Origin: Rhodobacter sp. 24-YEA-8
GTDB taxonomy: Bacteria > Pseudomonadota > Alphaproteobacteria > Rhodobacterales > Rhodobacteraceae
DNA length: 64,000 nucleotides
Assembly (NCBI RefSeq): GCF_900105075.1
Contig: NZ_FNSK01000001.1
Coordinates: forward strand, 757,001-821,000
Reading direction: 5' to 3'
In this document: piece by piece, positions 1 to 8,823 of the stretch
How positions within the stretch are numbered: the first letter of the stretch is position 1
How the letters are laid out: each line of letters opens with the position of its first letter
The notes under the pieces: model-generated
Seen by the model: only the letters and a program-made list of their open reading frames with translations
Told to the model about the DNA's origin: nothing
Databases searched by the model: none
Translations under genes and position numbers: made by a program

Positions 1-2
1 GC

Positions 3-110
3 CGGGCCAGCCATGCGGCAACGGTGACCGCGCTTCTTGAATGGGCCGTCGAGGGCCGCGCCGCCAGTGTCGAACTGGCGCCTGTTACGGCGATGCTGGA
101 TGTCGACTGA
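3..110 (+). CDS. 3' end of an unidentified protein-coding gene
   Basis: The first bases hold an open frame (codons from base 3) that ends in TGA at 108-110, giving the last 35 residues of a protein whose start lies outside the window. The tail ends TAMLDVD and shows no motif I can assign to a family. It stops 4 bp before the first possible start of the acetyltransferase gene, so the two are probably co-transcribed. Codon composition matches the neighbouring genes. Confidence 0.6.
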   Translation, partial: RASHAATVTALLEWAVEGRAASVELAPVTAMLDVD

Positions 111-120
111 GCAGATGGTA

Positions 121-549
121 ATGATCCGCCCGGCCCTGCGCGCCGATGTGCCAGCGATCTTTCGCATCCGTCTTGCGGTGCGGGAAAACGCGCTGAGCGA
201 GGCGGAACTGGCCGCGCTGGGGATCACGCGCGAGACGGTGGCAGAGCTGGTTGAGGCGCCTGGCACCGCCTGGGTGGCGCAAGAGGCAGGCAAGATTCTT
301 GGCTTTTCGATGATCGACCGCGAGGAAGGCTGCCTCTTTGCCGCTTTCGTGGCGCCGGAGGCCGAGAGCAGGGGCATTGGACGCGCGCTGACCAGCGCCG
401 CCGAAGCTGCACTTTTCGCCGATCATGCGGAAATCTGGCTGGAAACGGCGGCAGGCAGCCGGGCCGAGGGCTTTTATCGCCGCCTTGGCTGGGGCGGGGA
501 TACGCCGGTGGGGGATGGCGATCTGCGGCTGACAAAGCAGCGCGGCTGA
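121..549 (+). CDS. GNAT family N-acetyltransferase
   Basis: This encodes a small acetyltransferase of about 142 residues that would transfer an acetyl group from acetyl-CoA to an amine; the substrate cannot be read from sequence. The protein starts MIRPALRADVPAIFRIR, a typical GNAT beta1-alpha1 opening. It carries the acetyl-CoA-binding motif A around VAPEAESRGIGRALTSAAE (R/Q-x-x-G-x-G/A form) and ends in the usual FYRRLGW segment. ATG 121 is preferred over ATG 115 because it gives the normal N-terminus, but neither has a strong ribosome binding site. It follows the upstream frame by only 10 bp. Confidence 0.9.
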   Translation: MIRPALRADVPAIFRIRLAVRENALSEAELAALGITRETVAELVEAPGTAWVAQEAGKILGFSMIDREEGCLFAAFVAPEAESRGIGRALTSAAEAALFADHAEIWLETAAGSRAEGFYRRLGWGGDTPVGDGDLRLTKQRG

Positions 550-584
550 GGTGTCACGCCGCGTCACCCGCTGACAGGCGTGGC

Positions 585-1283
585 TCAGCTGCGCGCCTTG
601 CGGTAGCTGTCTTTCACCGCGATCAGCACGCCGTCAAAGCTGAAAATATCGCAGCCCCGCATATCGACGCTGGCCCCCGCCGCCGAAGTGCCGCGAAAGC
701 GCCAGGTCGACAACCCGGTCTCGCCGGTGATGTGATGCGCGCCCTCAAGCCAGGCGGCGTCAGGGAAGGCCGCGAACAGCGCCGCATAGGCCGCCCGCAC
801 TGCCGCCTGACCCTGATGGATCAGGCCTTCGGCCTCGGGCCCGGCCGCGCCGTGAAAGGCAGGATCGGCTGACATACAGCCCATCAGCCCGTCAAGATCG
901 CGCGCATTGAAACAGTCCATCAGCCGCGCCATGGTTGCGAGGCGTGCCTCATCCCGGGCATCATCAACCACCTCAACCTCGAGGAAAGACAGCGGCGCGG
1001 TGCCGGCATTGGTCACATTGTGTTCAACCCCCACCCGGCGCGAGTAGGGCACGCCCTGGCTCAATGCCGCCTGTGCCCGCCCGCCACCGGAGAGATCAAG
1101 GCCCAGCACACCATCCGTCAGCGGCACGATCACATAGTCATGGCCATGGCGGTGCCAGCCAGTTTCGGCCCCCGGCACGAAACGCCATTCGGTGACGCGA
1201 AAACGCTCGTCGTCAATATGGGTGACGGGTTCGGCCTGGGGTTTCGGGGCCCGGGGTTCAGATGCGGGCGGGTGTTCAGACAT
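585..1283 (-). CDS. Cupin domain fused to a SnoaL-like (NTF2 fold) domain protein
   Basis: The 232-residue protein joins two small folds. Residues about 15-110 look like a cupin barrel, with metal-ligand-type histidines in GWHRHGHDYVIVPLTDG and a later EHNVTN segment. Residues about 115-230 look like a SnoaL/NTF2 domain (MDCFNARDLDGLMGCMSADP, then AAWLEGAHHITG and WRFRGTSAAG). The start at 1283 follows a clear GGAGG on the minus strand, so the longer frame opening at 1337 is not needed. Cupin and SnoaL domains usually occur as separate proteins; the fused form suggests a small-molecule sensor or isomerase/cyclase-like enzyme, but the substrate is unknown. Confidence 0.8.
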   Translation of the reverse strand: MSEHPPASEPRAPKPQAEPVTHIDDERFRVTEWRFVPGAETGWHRHGHDYVIVPLTDGVLGLDLSGGGRAQAALSQGVPYSRRVGVEHNVTNAGTAPLSFLEVEVVDDARDEARLATMARLMDCFNARDLDGLMGCMSADPAFHGAAGPEAEGLIHQGQAAVRAAYAALFAAFPDAAWLEGAHHITGETGLSTWRFRGTSAAGASVDMRGCDIFSFDGVLIAVKDSYRKARS

Positions 1284-1379
1284 GGTGACCTCCGGTTTGC
1301 TGCACCGATGCTTGCGCAGGCCGGTTGCCTGCCGCAAGCCTGTCGTCCGTCTGGCCTGACCATGCGGAGCGGTCTGGCG

Positions 1380-1841
1380 TTAAAGCGCCTCTTTCACCGC
1401 CTCCATCGCGACATAGGTCGAGGTCTGCGCCACATGCGGCAGCGCCGAGATCCGTTCGGCCAGCACCCGGCGGTAATCGGCGATATCGGCGGTGCGCACC
1501 TTAAGAAGGTAATCGAAGCGGCTGGCAATCATATGGCATTGCTCAACCTCGGGCACGGTCAGAACGGCGCGGTTGAAGGCCTGGAGCGCCGCCTCGCGTG
1601 TATCGGCCAGCCGCACCTCGACAAAGGCCACATGCGCCAGCCCCATTTTCACCGGGTCGAGAATGGCGCGATACCCCGCAATCACCCCGTCTTCCTCAAG
1701 CCGTTTCATCCGCGCCTGGACCGGGCTTTTCGACAGACCGACCCGGCGCGCAAGTTCCACCGCTGAAACCCGGCCCTCGACGGCCAGAATGCGCAGAATC
1801 GCATGATCAAATCGATCAAGATCAACAAGGGGATTTGGCAT
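1380..1841 (-). CDS. putR: Lrp/AsnC family regulator, probable proline utilisation regulator PutR
   Basis: The 153-residue protein has an AsnC-type winged helix at residues 8-60 (DHAILRILAVEGRVSAVELARRVGLSKSPVQARMKRLEEDG). It is followed by a C-terminal RAM/ligand-binding domain (VAFVEVRL, then VEQCHMIASRFDYLLKVRT). It is divergent from putA with 103 bp between the starts, the arrangement known for PutR in Rhodobacter, where it activates putA in response to proline. PutA here lacks its own DNA-binding domain, so a separate regulator is expected. The name rests on family and position. Confidence 0.9.
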   Translation of the reverse strand: MPNPLVDLDRFDHAILRILAVEGRVSAVELARRVGLSKSPVQARMKRLEEDGVIAGYRAILDPVKMGLAHVAFVEVRLADTREAALQAFNRAVLTVPEVEQCHMIASRFDYLLKVRTADIADYRRVLAERISALPHVAQTSTYVAMEAVKEAL

Positions 1842-1857
1842 GTAAAATCAACCTTTT

Positions 1858-1874
1858 CTGGCCATAATGGCCAG
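1858..1874. promoter_or_regulatory. Candidate PutR operator, perfect palindrome
   Basis: A perfect inverted repeat, CTGGCCATAATGGCCAG (8-bp arms around one base), lies 16 bp before the putR start codon and 70 bp before the putA start. Lrp-type proteins bind palindromic sites, and nothing else in the gap explains this sequence. The assignment to PutR is inference. Confidence 0.55.
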
Positions 1875-1944
1875 CGTTTGCGGAAAGATCAGGAATACTG
1901 ACTGGCAGATCAGGTGTATCATAGTCAAAACGCAGGAGGTCTGC

Positions 1945-4900
1945 ATGACAAATTCGCTTGATCTGGTCGCTGATGGAAGTCTTGCCCCCGAGGGGGAGCT
2001 GGTGCGGGATCTGATCGCGCAAAGCGGTTTGGATCAGGCGGACCGTGACCGGATCGCGGCGGCGGGTGCCGATCTCGTGCGCCGCATCCGCTCGGGTGCG
2101 AAGCCGGGGCTGATGGAGGTTTTCTTCGCCGAATACGGGCTCTCGACCGATGAGGGTATCGCGCTGATGTGTCTGGCCGAGGCGCTTTTGCGGGTGCCGG
2201 ATGCGCCGACGATGGATGCTCTGATCGAGGACAAGATCGCGCCCTCGGACTGGGGCAGGCATCTGGGCCAGTCGGCCTCGTCGCTTGTCAACGCCTCGAC
2301 CTGGGCATTGATGCTGACCGGCAAAGTGCTGGACGAGCGTGGCCCGGGGATCGCAGGCAGCCTGCGCGGCGCGATCCGGCGGCTGGGCGAGCCGGTGATC
2401 CGTTCGGCCACCACGCGCGCGATGAAAGAGATGGGCCGCCAGTTCGTGCTGGGCGAAACCATTGAAAAGGCCATGAAACGCGCGACCGAGCTGGAAGGGA
2501 AGGGCTATACCTATTCCTATGATATGCTGGGCGAAGGCGCCAAGACCGAGGCCGATGCCCGCAGCTATCACCTCGCCTATACCCGCGCGATCACCGCAAT
2601 TGCCGGGGCGGTAAAGGGCCGCGACATCGGCGCCAATCCGGGCGTTTCCGTTAAGCTTTCCGCAATCCATCCGCGTTATGAAGTGGCCCATGAGGCGCGC
2701 GTTATGGACGAACTTGTGCCGCGATTGCGGGCTTTGGCGGGGCTCGCGAAATCGGCCGGGATCGGGCTGAATGTCGATGCGGAGGAGGCGGACAGGCTCG
2801 ATCTGTCGCTGAAGGTGATTGCGGCCACGCTGGAAGACCCGTCGCTGGCGGGCTGGGACGGCTTTGGCGTGGTTGTGCAGGCATATGGCCGGCGCTGCGG
2901 GGCGGCGATCGATGTGCTTTACGATCTTGCGACCCGGCTGAACCGCCGCATCATGGTGCGCCTGGTGAAGGGCGCCTATTGGGATTACGAGATCAAACGC
3001 GCCCAGGTGATGGGGCTGGAAAGTTTCCCGGTCTTTACCCGCAAACAGGCGACGGATGTGTCTTACATCAGCAATGCGCAAAAGCTGCTGGGCATGACCG
3101 ACCGCATCTATCCGCAATTTGCGGGTCATAACGCCCATACCGTGGCGGCGGTGCTCGACATGGCGGCGGCGGCGGGCGTGAAACCCGAACAATATGAGTT
3201 CCAGCGCCTGCATGGCATGGGCGAAAGGCTGCATGAGATCGTTCATGCCGATCAGAACACGCGCTGCCGCATCTATGCGCCGGTCGGCGCGCATCGCGAT
3301 CTGCTCGCCTATCTCGTGCGGCGGCTGCTGGAAAACGGGGCGAATTCGTCCTTTGTCAACCAGATCGTTGATGAGGACGTGACCCCGGAACAGGTCGCCG
3401 CCTGCCCGCTGGCCTATATGGAAAGCGTCTCGCCGGTCGAGAACCCGGCTGTGCCGCCGGCACCGCAGATCTTCCCGGGCCGGGTCAATTCGAAAGGTTT
3501 TGACCTGACCTCGCGCACCGATCTCCGTCAGATTGAGGCCGCGATGCAGCCGCATCTGACCCAGACATACAGCGCCGGGCCGGTCATCGCGGGCCGCGCC
3601 GCCGGTGCTTTGCGCACGGATGTGGTGAACCCGGCGACGGGCGAGAGGGTGGGCCATGTCCTCGCCGCCTCCCGCGCCGATGTTGATACCGCCTTGCGCC
3701 TGGCCGAGCCCTGGGCCGCCGATGCTGCCACCCGGGCCACCGTCCTGCGCCGCGCAGCCGACGCCTATGAGGCAAATTTCGGCCAGATCTTCGCGCTGCT
3801 CACGCGTGAGGCCGGCAAAAACGCCCCCGATATGGTCGGCGAACTGCGCGAAGCGGTTGATTTCCTGCGCTACTATGCCAATGGCGCCGAGGCCCTGACC
3901 GCCCCCGCCCGGGGTCGCTTCACCTGTATCAGCCCGTGGAACTTCCCGCTGGCGATCTTTTCGGGCCAGATCGCGGCGGCGCTCGCGGCTGGCAATGCCG
4001 TGCTGGCGAAACCGGCGGAACAGACGCCGCTGATCGCCGCGCTGGCCGTCGATCTTTTGCATCAGGCCGGGGTGCCGGTCACCGCGCTGCAGCTTTTGCC
4101 GGGCGAGGGCGATGTGGGCGCCTGGCTCACATCGGATCCGCGCGTGGATGGGGTCGCCTTTACCGGCTCGACCGAAGTGGCGCTGCTGATCCGCCGTGCG
4201 ATGGCGGAAAACCTTGCCCCCGGCGCGCCGCTGATCGCCGAGACCGGCGGGATGAATGCGATGGTGGTTGATTCCACCGCGCTGCCGGAACAGGCGGTGC
4301 GCGACATCGTGGCCTCGTCCTTCCAGTCGGCGGGACAGCGCTGTTCGGCCTTGCGTTGCCTTTACGTGCAGGAAGACATCGCGGCCCCGATCCTCGAGAT
4401 GCTGGAAGGCGCGATGGACGAGCTGTCGATCGGCAATCCGGGTCTTCTGACCACCGATGTCGGGCCGGTGATCGATGCCGAGGCCCTTACGACCATCCGC
4501 GCCCATATCGATCAGGCGCGGGTCGAGGGGCGGCTGGTCAAGGAACGCGCGGTGCCGGGGCAGGGAACATTCGCGCCGCCTGCGGTGATCCGCGTGCCGG
4601 GGATCGCTGCGATGGAGCGTGAGATTTTCGGCCCTGTCCTGCATGTCGCGACCTTCAGGGCCGGTGAGATCGACAAGGTTATCAATGAGATCAATGCCAC
4701 CGGCTATGGTCTGACCTTCGGCCTCCATACCCGCATCGATGACCGCGTGCAGCATTTCGTCGAGCGCATCCATTCCGGCAATATCTATGTCAACCGCAAC
4801 CAGATCGGCGCGGTGGTGGGCAGCCAGCCCTTCGGTGGCGAGGGGCTTTCGGGCACCGGACCAAAGGCCGGCGGCCCGGATTACCTGACCCGCTTCACCC

Positions 4901-5385
4901 GCCAGGCGGCGCCGCTGCAAGGCGCCACCGGGGCGGTCACCAGCGAGGCCGAGGTCGCCGCAGCACTTGCCAGGGCAGCTGAGGTCGCACCGTCAGAGCC
5001 GCTCGATCTGCCCGGTCCGACCGGAGAATCGAACCGGCTTGGCCATTTCGCCTGCCCGCCGGTCCTGTGCCTCGGACCAGGAGCTGCGGCGGTGGCGGCC
5101 CAGGCCAATGCGGTCACCGCGCTCGGCGGCGTGGCGGTTGCGGCTGACGGTCTTGACCCTGAGGCGCTGACCAGGCTGCAGGGCTTCAGCGGCGCACTGT
5201 TCTGGGGCGAAGAGGCCGGGGCACGCAGCCGCGCCCTCGCATTATCCGCCCGCAAAGGCGCCATCCTGCCGCTGATCACCGGCGCACCCGATCGCGCCCA
5301 TGTCACGCTCGAGCGTCATGTCTGCATCGATACCACGGCATCGGGCGGCAACGCCAAGCTGCTCTCCGAGGTGGCGGAAGCATAG
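1945..5385 (+). CDS. putA: Bifunctional proline dehydrogenase / L-glutamate gamma-semialdehyde dehydrogenase PutA
   Basis: The 1146-residue enzyme oxidises proline to pyrroline-5-carboxylate with FAD and then the semialdehyde to glutamate with NAD, channelling the intermediate. The FAD barrel covers roughly residues 120-470 (RLVKGAYWDYEIKRAQ; RRLLENGANSSFVNQI). The aldehyde dehydrogenase part covers about 520-1000, with ISPWNFPLAIF, the glutamate in AETGGMNAMV and the catalytic cysteine in SAGQRCSALR. The C-terminal stretch of about 130 residues is a degraded-looking extension. It lacks the N-terminal ribbon-helix-helix domain of the trifunctional E. coli type, so it does not repress itself. 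The start at 1945 follows a strong AGGAGG; longer upstream frames lack one. Confidence 0.97.
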   Translation: MTNSLDLVADGSLAPEGELVRDLIAQSGLDQADRDRIAAAGADLVRRIRSGAKPGLMEVFFAEYGLSTDEGIALMCLAEALLRVPDAPTMDALIEDKIAPSDWGRHLGQSASSLVNASTWALMLTGKVLDERGPGIAGSLRGAIRRLGEPVIRSATTRAMKEMGRQFVLGETIEKAMKRATELEGKGYTYSYDMLGEGAKTEADARSYHLAYTRAITAIAGAVKGRDIGANPGVSVKLSAIHPRYEVAHEARVMDELVPRLRALAGLAKSAGIGLNVDAEEADRLDLSLKVIAATLEDPSLAGWDGFGVVVQAYGRRCGAAIDVLYDLATRLNRRIMVRLVKGAYWDYEIKRAQVMGLESFPVFTRKQATDVSYISNAQKLLGMTDRIYPQFAGHNAHTVAAVLDMAAAAGVKPEQYEFQRLHGMGERLHEIVHADQNTRCRIYAPVGAHRDLLAYLVRRLLENGANSSFVNQIVDEDVTPEQVAACPLAYMESVSPVENPAVPPAPQIFPGRVNSKGFDLTSRTDLRQIEAAMQPHLTQTYSAGPVIAGRAAGALRTDVVNPATGERVGHVLAASRADVDTALRLAEPWAADAATRATVLRRAADAYEANFGQIFALLTREAGKNAPDMVGELREAVDFLRYYANGAEALTAPARGRFTCISPWNFPLAIFSGQIAAALAAGNAVLAKPAEQTPLIAALAVDLLHQAGVPVTALQLLPGEGDVGAWLTSDPRVDGVAFTGSTEVALLIRRAMAENLAPGAPLIAETGGMNAMVVDSTALPEQAVRDIVASSFQSAGQRCSALRCLYVQEDIAAPILEMLEGAMDELSIGNPGLLTTDVGPVIDAEALTTIRAHIDQARVEGRLVKERAVPGQGTFAPPAVIRVPGIAAMEREIFGPVLHVATFRAGEIDKVINEINATGYGLTFGLHTRIDDRVQHFVERIHSGNIYVNRNQIGAVVGSQPFGGEGLSGTGPKAGGPDYLTRFTRQAAPLQGATGAVTSEAEVAAALARAAEVAPSEPLDLPGPTGESNRLGHFACPPVLCLGPGAAAVAAQANAVTALGGVAVAADGLDPEALTRLQGFSGALFWGEEAGARSRALALSARKGAILPLITGAPDRAHVTLERHVCIDTTASGGNAKLLSEVAEA

Positions 5386-5549
5386 CGGCCCGACCTGATG
5401 GGCGGGCCCTGGCAAGGCTCGCCCAGGTTTGCGACCCGCCCAACTGCTCCCCCGCGCTTGCGGTTTTCTTTGCGTTCGCTTTGACCGCGCTGAACATGGT
5501 GGGGCTCTGGCTGGGTAAACTGTCCCGTGGATTGGTAATCCTCCCCGTT

Positions 5550-6560
5550 TTAAAGGGGTGCAGAAGCAGACTTCAGGCAGCCATCTTCAGTTGTCTCGAG
5601 CGGGTGTGATACCGCCGATACCCATGTTGGGCGCCCATTGTTGTGAGTCCATAGCCAGTCAGTTGCGATCTGTTGCGCCTCCTCGATGGCTTCAAAGACG
5701 CAGAGGCCCAGCCATTCATGCCGGACCGTTCTGTTGTATCGTTCGACATATATCGAGCCCGAACGCCATGCGTTCGAGTGAGGGCGAGATGGTTCTGCTG
5801 GGGTTTCCCGGGCTGGATGTGGTTCAGGGCGCTGCCCTGCTTTTCGGCCCAGATCATCAGCGTAGAGCTGATGTATTCCGGGACATTGTCCACTCGTATC
5901 GCCAGAGGTTTGCCTCGCCATTCTATGTGGAGGAGGATCAGGAAACGGTCCAGTGGACAGTTTCCCCGACGAACGGGTTCAGGGACAGGACCACCCGCTC
6001 AGCCAGGTATGAGTAGGATCAGAAATCGATCCGGGGGATCGATTACCCGACGAATGTGACGTCGACCTCAATGCCCAGCCCCTCACGGTTGAAGCCGCAC
6101 AGCGCGTTCAAGAGCCGGATCTGGCGGCCATCGGCCAATCGATCAGCCATAAAGTCCATCGACCAGACCGTGTTCGGTGCCTCAGGGGCGCTGAGCTCAT
6201 CGCGTTTGTCGCGCTTGATCCTCCGGCGGGGCTTGATCCTCAGGTTCAATTCCAGCTCGCAGTAGATCCTATGGACGCGCTTATGGTTCCACGGGTGCCC
6301 CTGGACATTGCGCATGTGCAGGAAGCATAGCCCGAAGCCCCAGGTCCGATGTGCCTTGGTCGGCCCTTCCAGCAGGTCTGCGATGAACTCATTCTCAGCA
6401 TCGCGCTTCGGGCTGTAGCGAAAGCAGGTCTCGGCTCGACCCAAATGCCCGGCAGGCCAGCGCGATGCTGCCCCCCTTCGTCGCCACTGCCTTCTCTGCC
6501 AGTTCCCGGCGTTGAGCTGGTGTTGCGCCGCGCCAGCTTCTGCACAAACGGCCGCTACTT
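5550..6560 (-). pseudogene. Frameshifted IS3-family transposase (orfB) remnant
   Basis: Pieces of one IS3-type orfB can be followed on the minus strand through three frames. From about 6545 to 6430 there is RGATPAQRRELAEKAVATKG. From about 6430 to 6050 come CFRYSPKRDAENEFIADLLE, WNHKRVHRIY, TVWSMDFMAD and FNREGLGIEVD. From about 5920 down there is the DN(G)PEYIS segment, IQPGKPQQN, then after another shift YVERYNRTVRHEWL. The integrase-core aspartates and glutamate are recognisable, but at least three frameshifts break the gene and no orfA is visible upstream. The family normally has an intact orfB of around 280 residues, so this copy is dead. Confidence 0.85.
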
Positions 6561-6689
6561 TCTGCACAAAAAAATTTTCCGTCAGGAACTGATTACGCAG
6601 CCGGGGTATCTGCGGATCCTGACTGCGAGACTGCGCCTGCGATCACCGTCGCCCATATAGCGGCCCCGTCGAGGATCAACGGGGCCATT

Positions 6690-6905
6690 GGTGTTCCACC
6701 AGACCTGCGACCGGCGCGCGGTGCAGATTTTGTAAGGGCGGAACAGGTCATCCGCCTCGTCCGGATCGACCGACACGGGTTCAAACCCATTCGCGACATG
6801 TGCGGCCCATGCCTCATTCGGCGTCATGTGACGCATCTTGCCGGTTTCCGGATCCTCGAACTTCGGCAGGCCGCGATGCGGCTCATTGTTATATTCATCA
6901 ACCAT
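6690..6905 (-). pseudogene. Fragment of a Mu-like transposase (MuA/TniA type C-terminal part)
   Basis: About 70 codons read YNNEPHRGLPKFEDPETGK, then MRHMTPNEAWAAHVANGFEP and DEADDLFRPYKICTARR. These match the late integrase-core and mu-C-type region of Mu-like phage transposases. The frame is closed just upstream and loses similarity after ARRSQVWW, so only a middle piece survives. It lies directly behind the IS3 remnant, consistent with successive insertions and deletions. The assignment is from memory of the family. Confidence 0.6.
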
Positions 6906-7152
6906 TGCCCATGCGGCGGTGAGAGGATGTGTTGAACTGTATCATCCGGCCCTTCGTCCATTTGCCATACCATGGCTGTCCATAAAGCTCCTCATTTGAG
7001 CGGGCCGAGATCGTAGCGGATAGTCGCACTTTGGCCGCTTTCAGCCGTAGGAGCAGCGATGGCCAGCCCTCATTGGAGTGGTCGGCGTAGAATTTCTGCG
7101 CCAGCAGCCCAAGCTGGTTCCATTGAAACTCGGTCTCCGGGAAATCCGGTGT
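6906..7152 (-). other. Unassigned stretch between mobile-element remnants and a truncated SDR gene
   Basis: An open minus-strand frame here includes LGLLAQKFYADHSNEGWPSL and YGQPWYGKWTKGRMIQFN. It reads like real protein rather than a GC-rich shadow, but has no start, no clear upstream part and no family I recognise. It may be a fragment of a gene carried by the mobile DNA. I see nothing else in this stretch. Confidence 0.25.
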
Positions 7153-7782
7153 GGCGCATTGATTGACGAAAGCATGGCCCGGAGTCCTCGCGACGCCGAT
7201 GATTACTACCGCAGCAAGATGCAATCCGACGCGGCCGTGCAGGAGTTCCTGCACCGTCACCCCGAGATGTTCGCGGCCTTTGTGATGCCCGGCTGGATGC
7301 ATGGCCCCGGCGATCTGGGGCCGACGGCGGCGGGACAGTTCACGCTGGACTATCTGAAGCGGTCACTTCCCGGCATTCCGCCCGGCACCTTTTCCTTCGT
7401 TGATGCCCGCGATGTGGCATTCGCCATGGCGGCAGCGGCGGAAAAGGCGCGGCGGGGAGAGCATTATCTGGCGGCGGGCCACCATATCGCCATGCCCGAT
7501 CTGGTGCGGATCTATGAGCAGGTCACCGGCACACCCTCCCCACGGCGGCAGATCCCGGTCGCCATCCTCTGGCCCATTGCGGCGGTGCAGGAACTGGCCG
7601 CCCGGGTCACTGGTCGCCCGGCGCTGCTCAGCCTCGCCACGGTACGGACCATGCGGGCCGAGGCCGAGCGCACCCGCTTTAATCCCGAAAAATCGCAGAC
7701 TGAGCTCGGCCTGACCTTCCGCCCCATCGCCGAGACGATCCGCGACGAGGTGGCATGGTTCAAAGCGCAGGACATGGCGTGA
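7153..7782 (+). pseudogene. 5'-truncated NAD(P)-dependent short-chain dehydrogenase/epimerase
   Basis: The surviving 209 codons begin near the catalytic YxxxK (DADDYYRSKMQSD). They run through MPGWMHGPGDLGPT and the substrate-binding half (SFVDARDVAFAMAAAAEKAR, then EHYLAAGHHIAMPDL) to a normal C-terminus. The N-terminal Rossmann nucleotide-binding part with its GxxGxxG motif, about 120-140 residues, is missing. Similarity starts abruptly where the mobile-element debris ends, so the gene was cut by that insertion or a deletion. The upstream frame open to 7078 is not homologous and has no ribosome binding site. Resembles atypical/extended SDRs of the dihydroflavonol-reductase type. Confidence 0.75.
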
Positions 7783-7985
7783 TGCGGGGCAGGTAGCCGG
7801 GCGAGTGCGCAGGTGCGCCCATCATGACACAAGACACCCCCGAAAACAGCGTGATGGCCCTTAAAATGCTGGAACACCAGGCCGATTTGACTCAGATGCG
7901 TCGTCACGCCGATGCAAGGCTGGGTGAAACGTACACTCTTCGCCAGGTTGCCAACACTGGTCGTTTGAACAGTTTTTGCAGTGCC

Positions 7986-8726
7986 TCAAACAATGCCGCG
8001 CAGGAGCATTTCCGCACCCAGCAGAGCGAGCATGATGAGAAACCAGCGCCGGAAGGTCTGGGGGCTGATGGCGCGGCGCAGATAATGCCCAGCCCGCATC
8101 CCGGCCAGCGCCGGCGCGACGGCCATCACCGAGAGCACAAACTGATCGCCCTGCCAGACCGCCTGCGAGGCCAGACCAAGGGCAAGCGCGATGGTCGATG
8201 TCGTAAAGGACATTCCAAGCGCCTGCACCAGATCGTCTTTTTTCAGCCCGAGCGCCTGCAGATAGGGCACGGCCGGGATGACGAACACGCCGGTGGCCCC
8301 GGCAACCAGCCCGGTTGCCAGCCCGATCAATGGCGACAGCCAGGTTTCATGTCGCGACGGCACCCGGAACGGCGGCGCGAATAAAGTATAGAGTGCATAG
8401 GCGATCAGGGTGGCTCCAAGGGCCTTCGTCGTCAGTGAGAGATTACCCGAGCTCATCAGTGGGGCGCTGATCAGCGTTCCTGCCATGCTTGCAACCATCA
8501 TGGGCCAGAGGCGCCGCACGAGGCCCGAGAGGCCGGGGCCGGCAAGAAGCTGCCAGAGATTCGTGACCATCGAAGGCACGATCAGCAGGCTCGCTGCGGC
8601 CGGCGGCGACAAGAGCGCGCCCAGAACGCCCATGGCGACCGTCGGCAGGCCCATCCCGGTCACCCCCTTGACGATCCCGGCCAGGAGGAAGGTCGCGGCA
8701 ACCAGAAATATCGTGAGATCGCTCAT
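7986..8726 (-). CDS. Sulfite exporter TauE/SafE family membrane permease
   Basis: The 246-residue protein is almost entirely hydrophobic helices and shows the duplicated TauE/SafE pattern: FLLAGIVKGVTGMGLPTVAM near the N-terminus, and LIGLATGLVAGATGVFVIPA, the equivalent segment of the second half, near residue 140. Family members export small sulfur or organic anions across the inner membrane. It is divergent from a LysR regulator gene 97 bp away, which is its probable regulator. ATG 8726 is chosen; a GTG 18 bp upstream is an alternative and neither has a strong ribosome binding site. The substrate is unknown. Confidence 0.88.
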   Translation of the reverse strand: MSDLTIFLVAATFLLAGIVKGVTGMGLPTVAMGVLGALLSPPAAASLLIVPSMVTNLWQLLAGPGLSGLVRRLWPMMVASMAGTLISAPLMSSGNLSLTTKALGATLIAYALYTLFAPPFRVPSRHETWLSPLIGLATGLVAGATGVFVIPAVPYLQALGLKKDDLVQALGMSFTTSTIALALGLASQAVWQGDQFVLSVMAVAPALAGMRAGHYLRRAISPQTFRRWFLIMLALLGAEMLLRGIV

Positions 8727-8781
8727 GCACCCTGCATAGGGCACAGTGATCGTGCGGCAATGCGAAAGTTCGATAGTATGG

Positions 8782-8798
8782 CTTCGGCTGTTCCGAAG
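8782..8798. promoter_or_regulatory. Candidate LysR operator palindrome
   Basis: CTTCGG-CTGTT-CCGAAG is a perfect 6-bp inverted repeat in the gap between the divergent exporter and LysR genes, 26 bp before the LysR start. LysR proteins bind interrupted dyads in such gaps. Function is inferred from position. Confidence 0.4.
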
Positions 8799-8823
8799 GC
8801 TGATTTTGCGCTATATGACGGGG

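Noticed and set aside
1822..4920. A 1032-codon open frame antisense to putA (and similar long antisense frames opposite murA, tyrS/anmK, mcm, soxA, the ABC gene, the caspase gene and secD)
   Set aside because: These are shadows of GC-rich genes. Their translations are arginine/histidine-rich without recognisable motifs, while the sense frames carry complete conserved domains.
7824..8384. Open plus-strand frame opposite the TauE-like gene
   Set aside because: It is mostly antisense to a clear membrane protein and has no motif. The 7783-7985 gap itself holds nothing I can identify.
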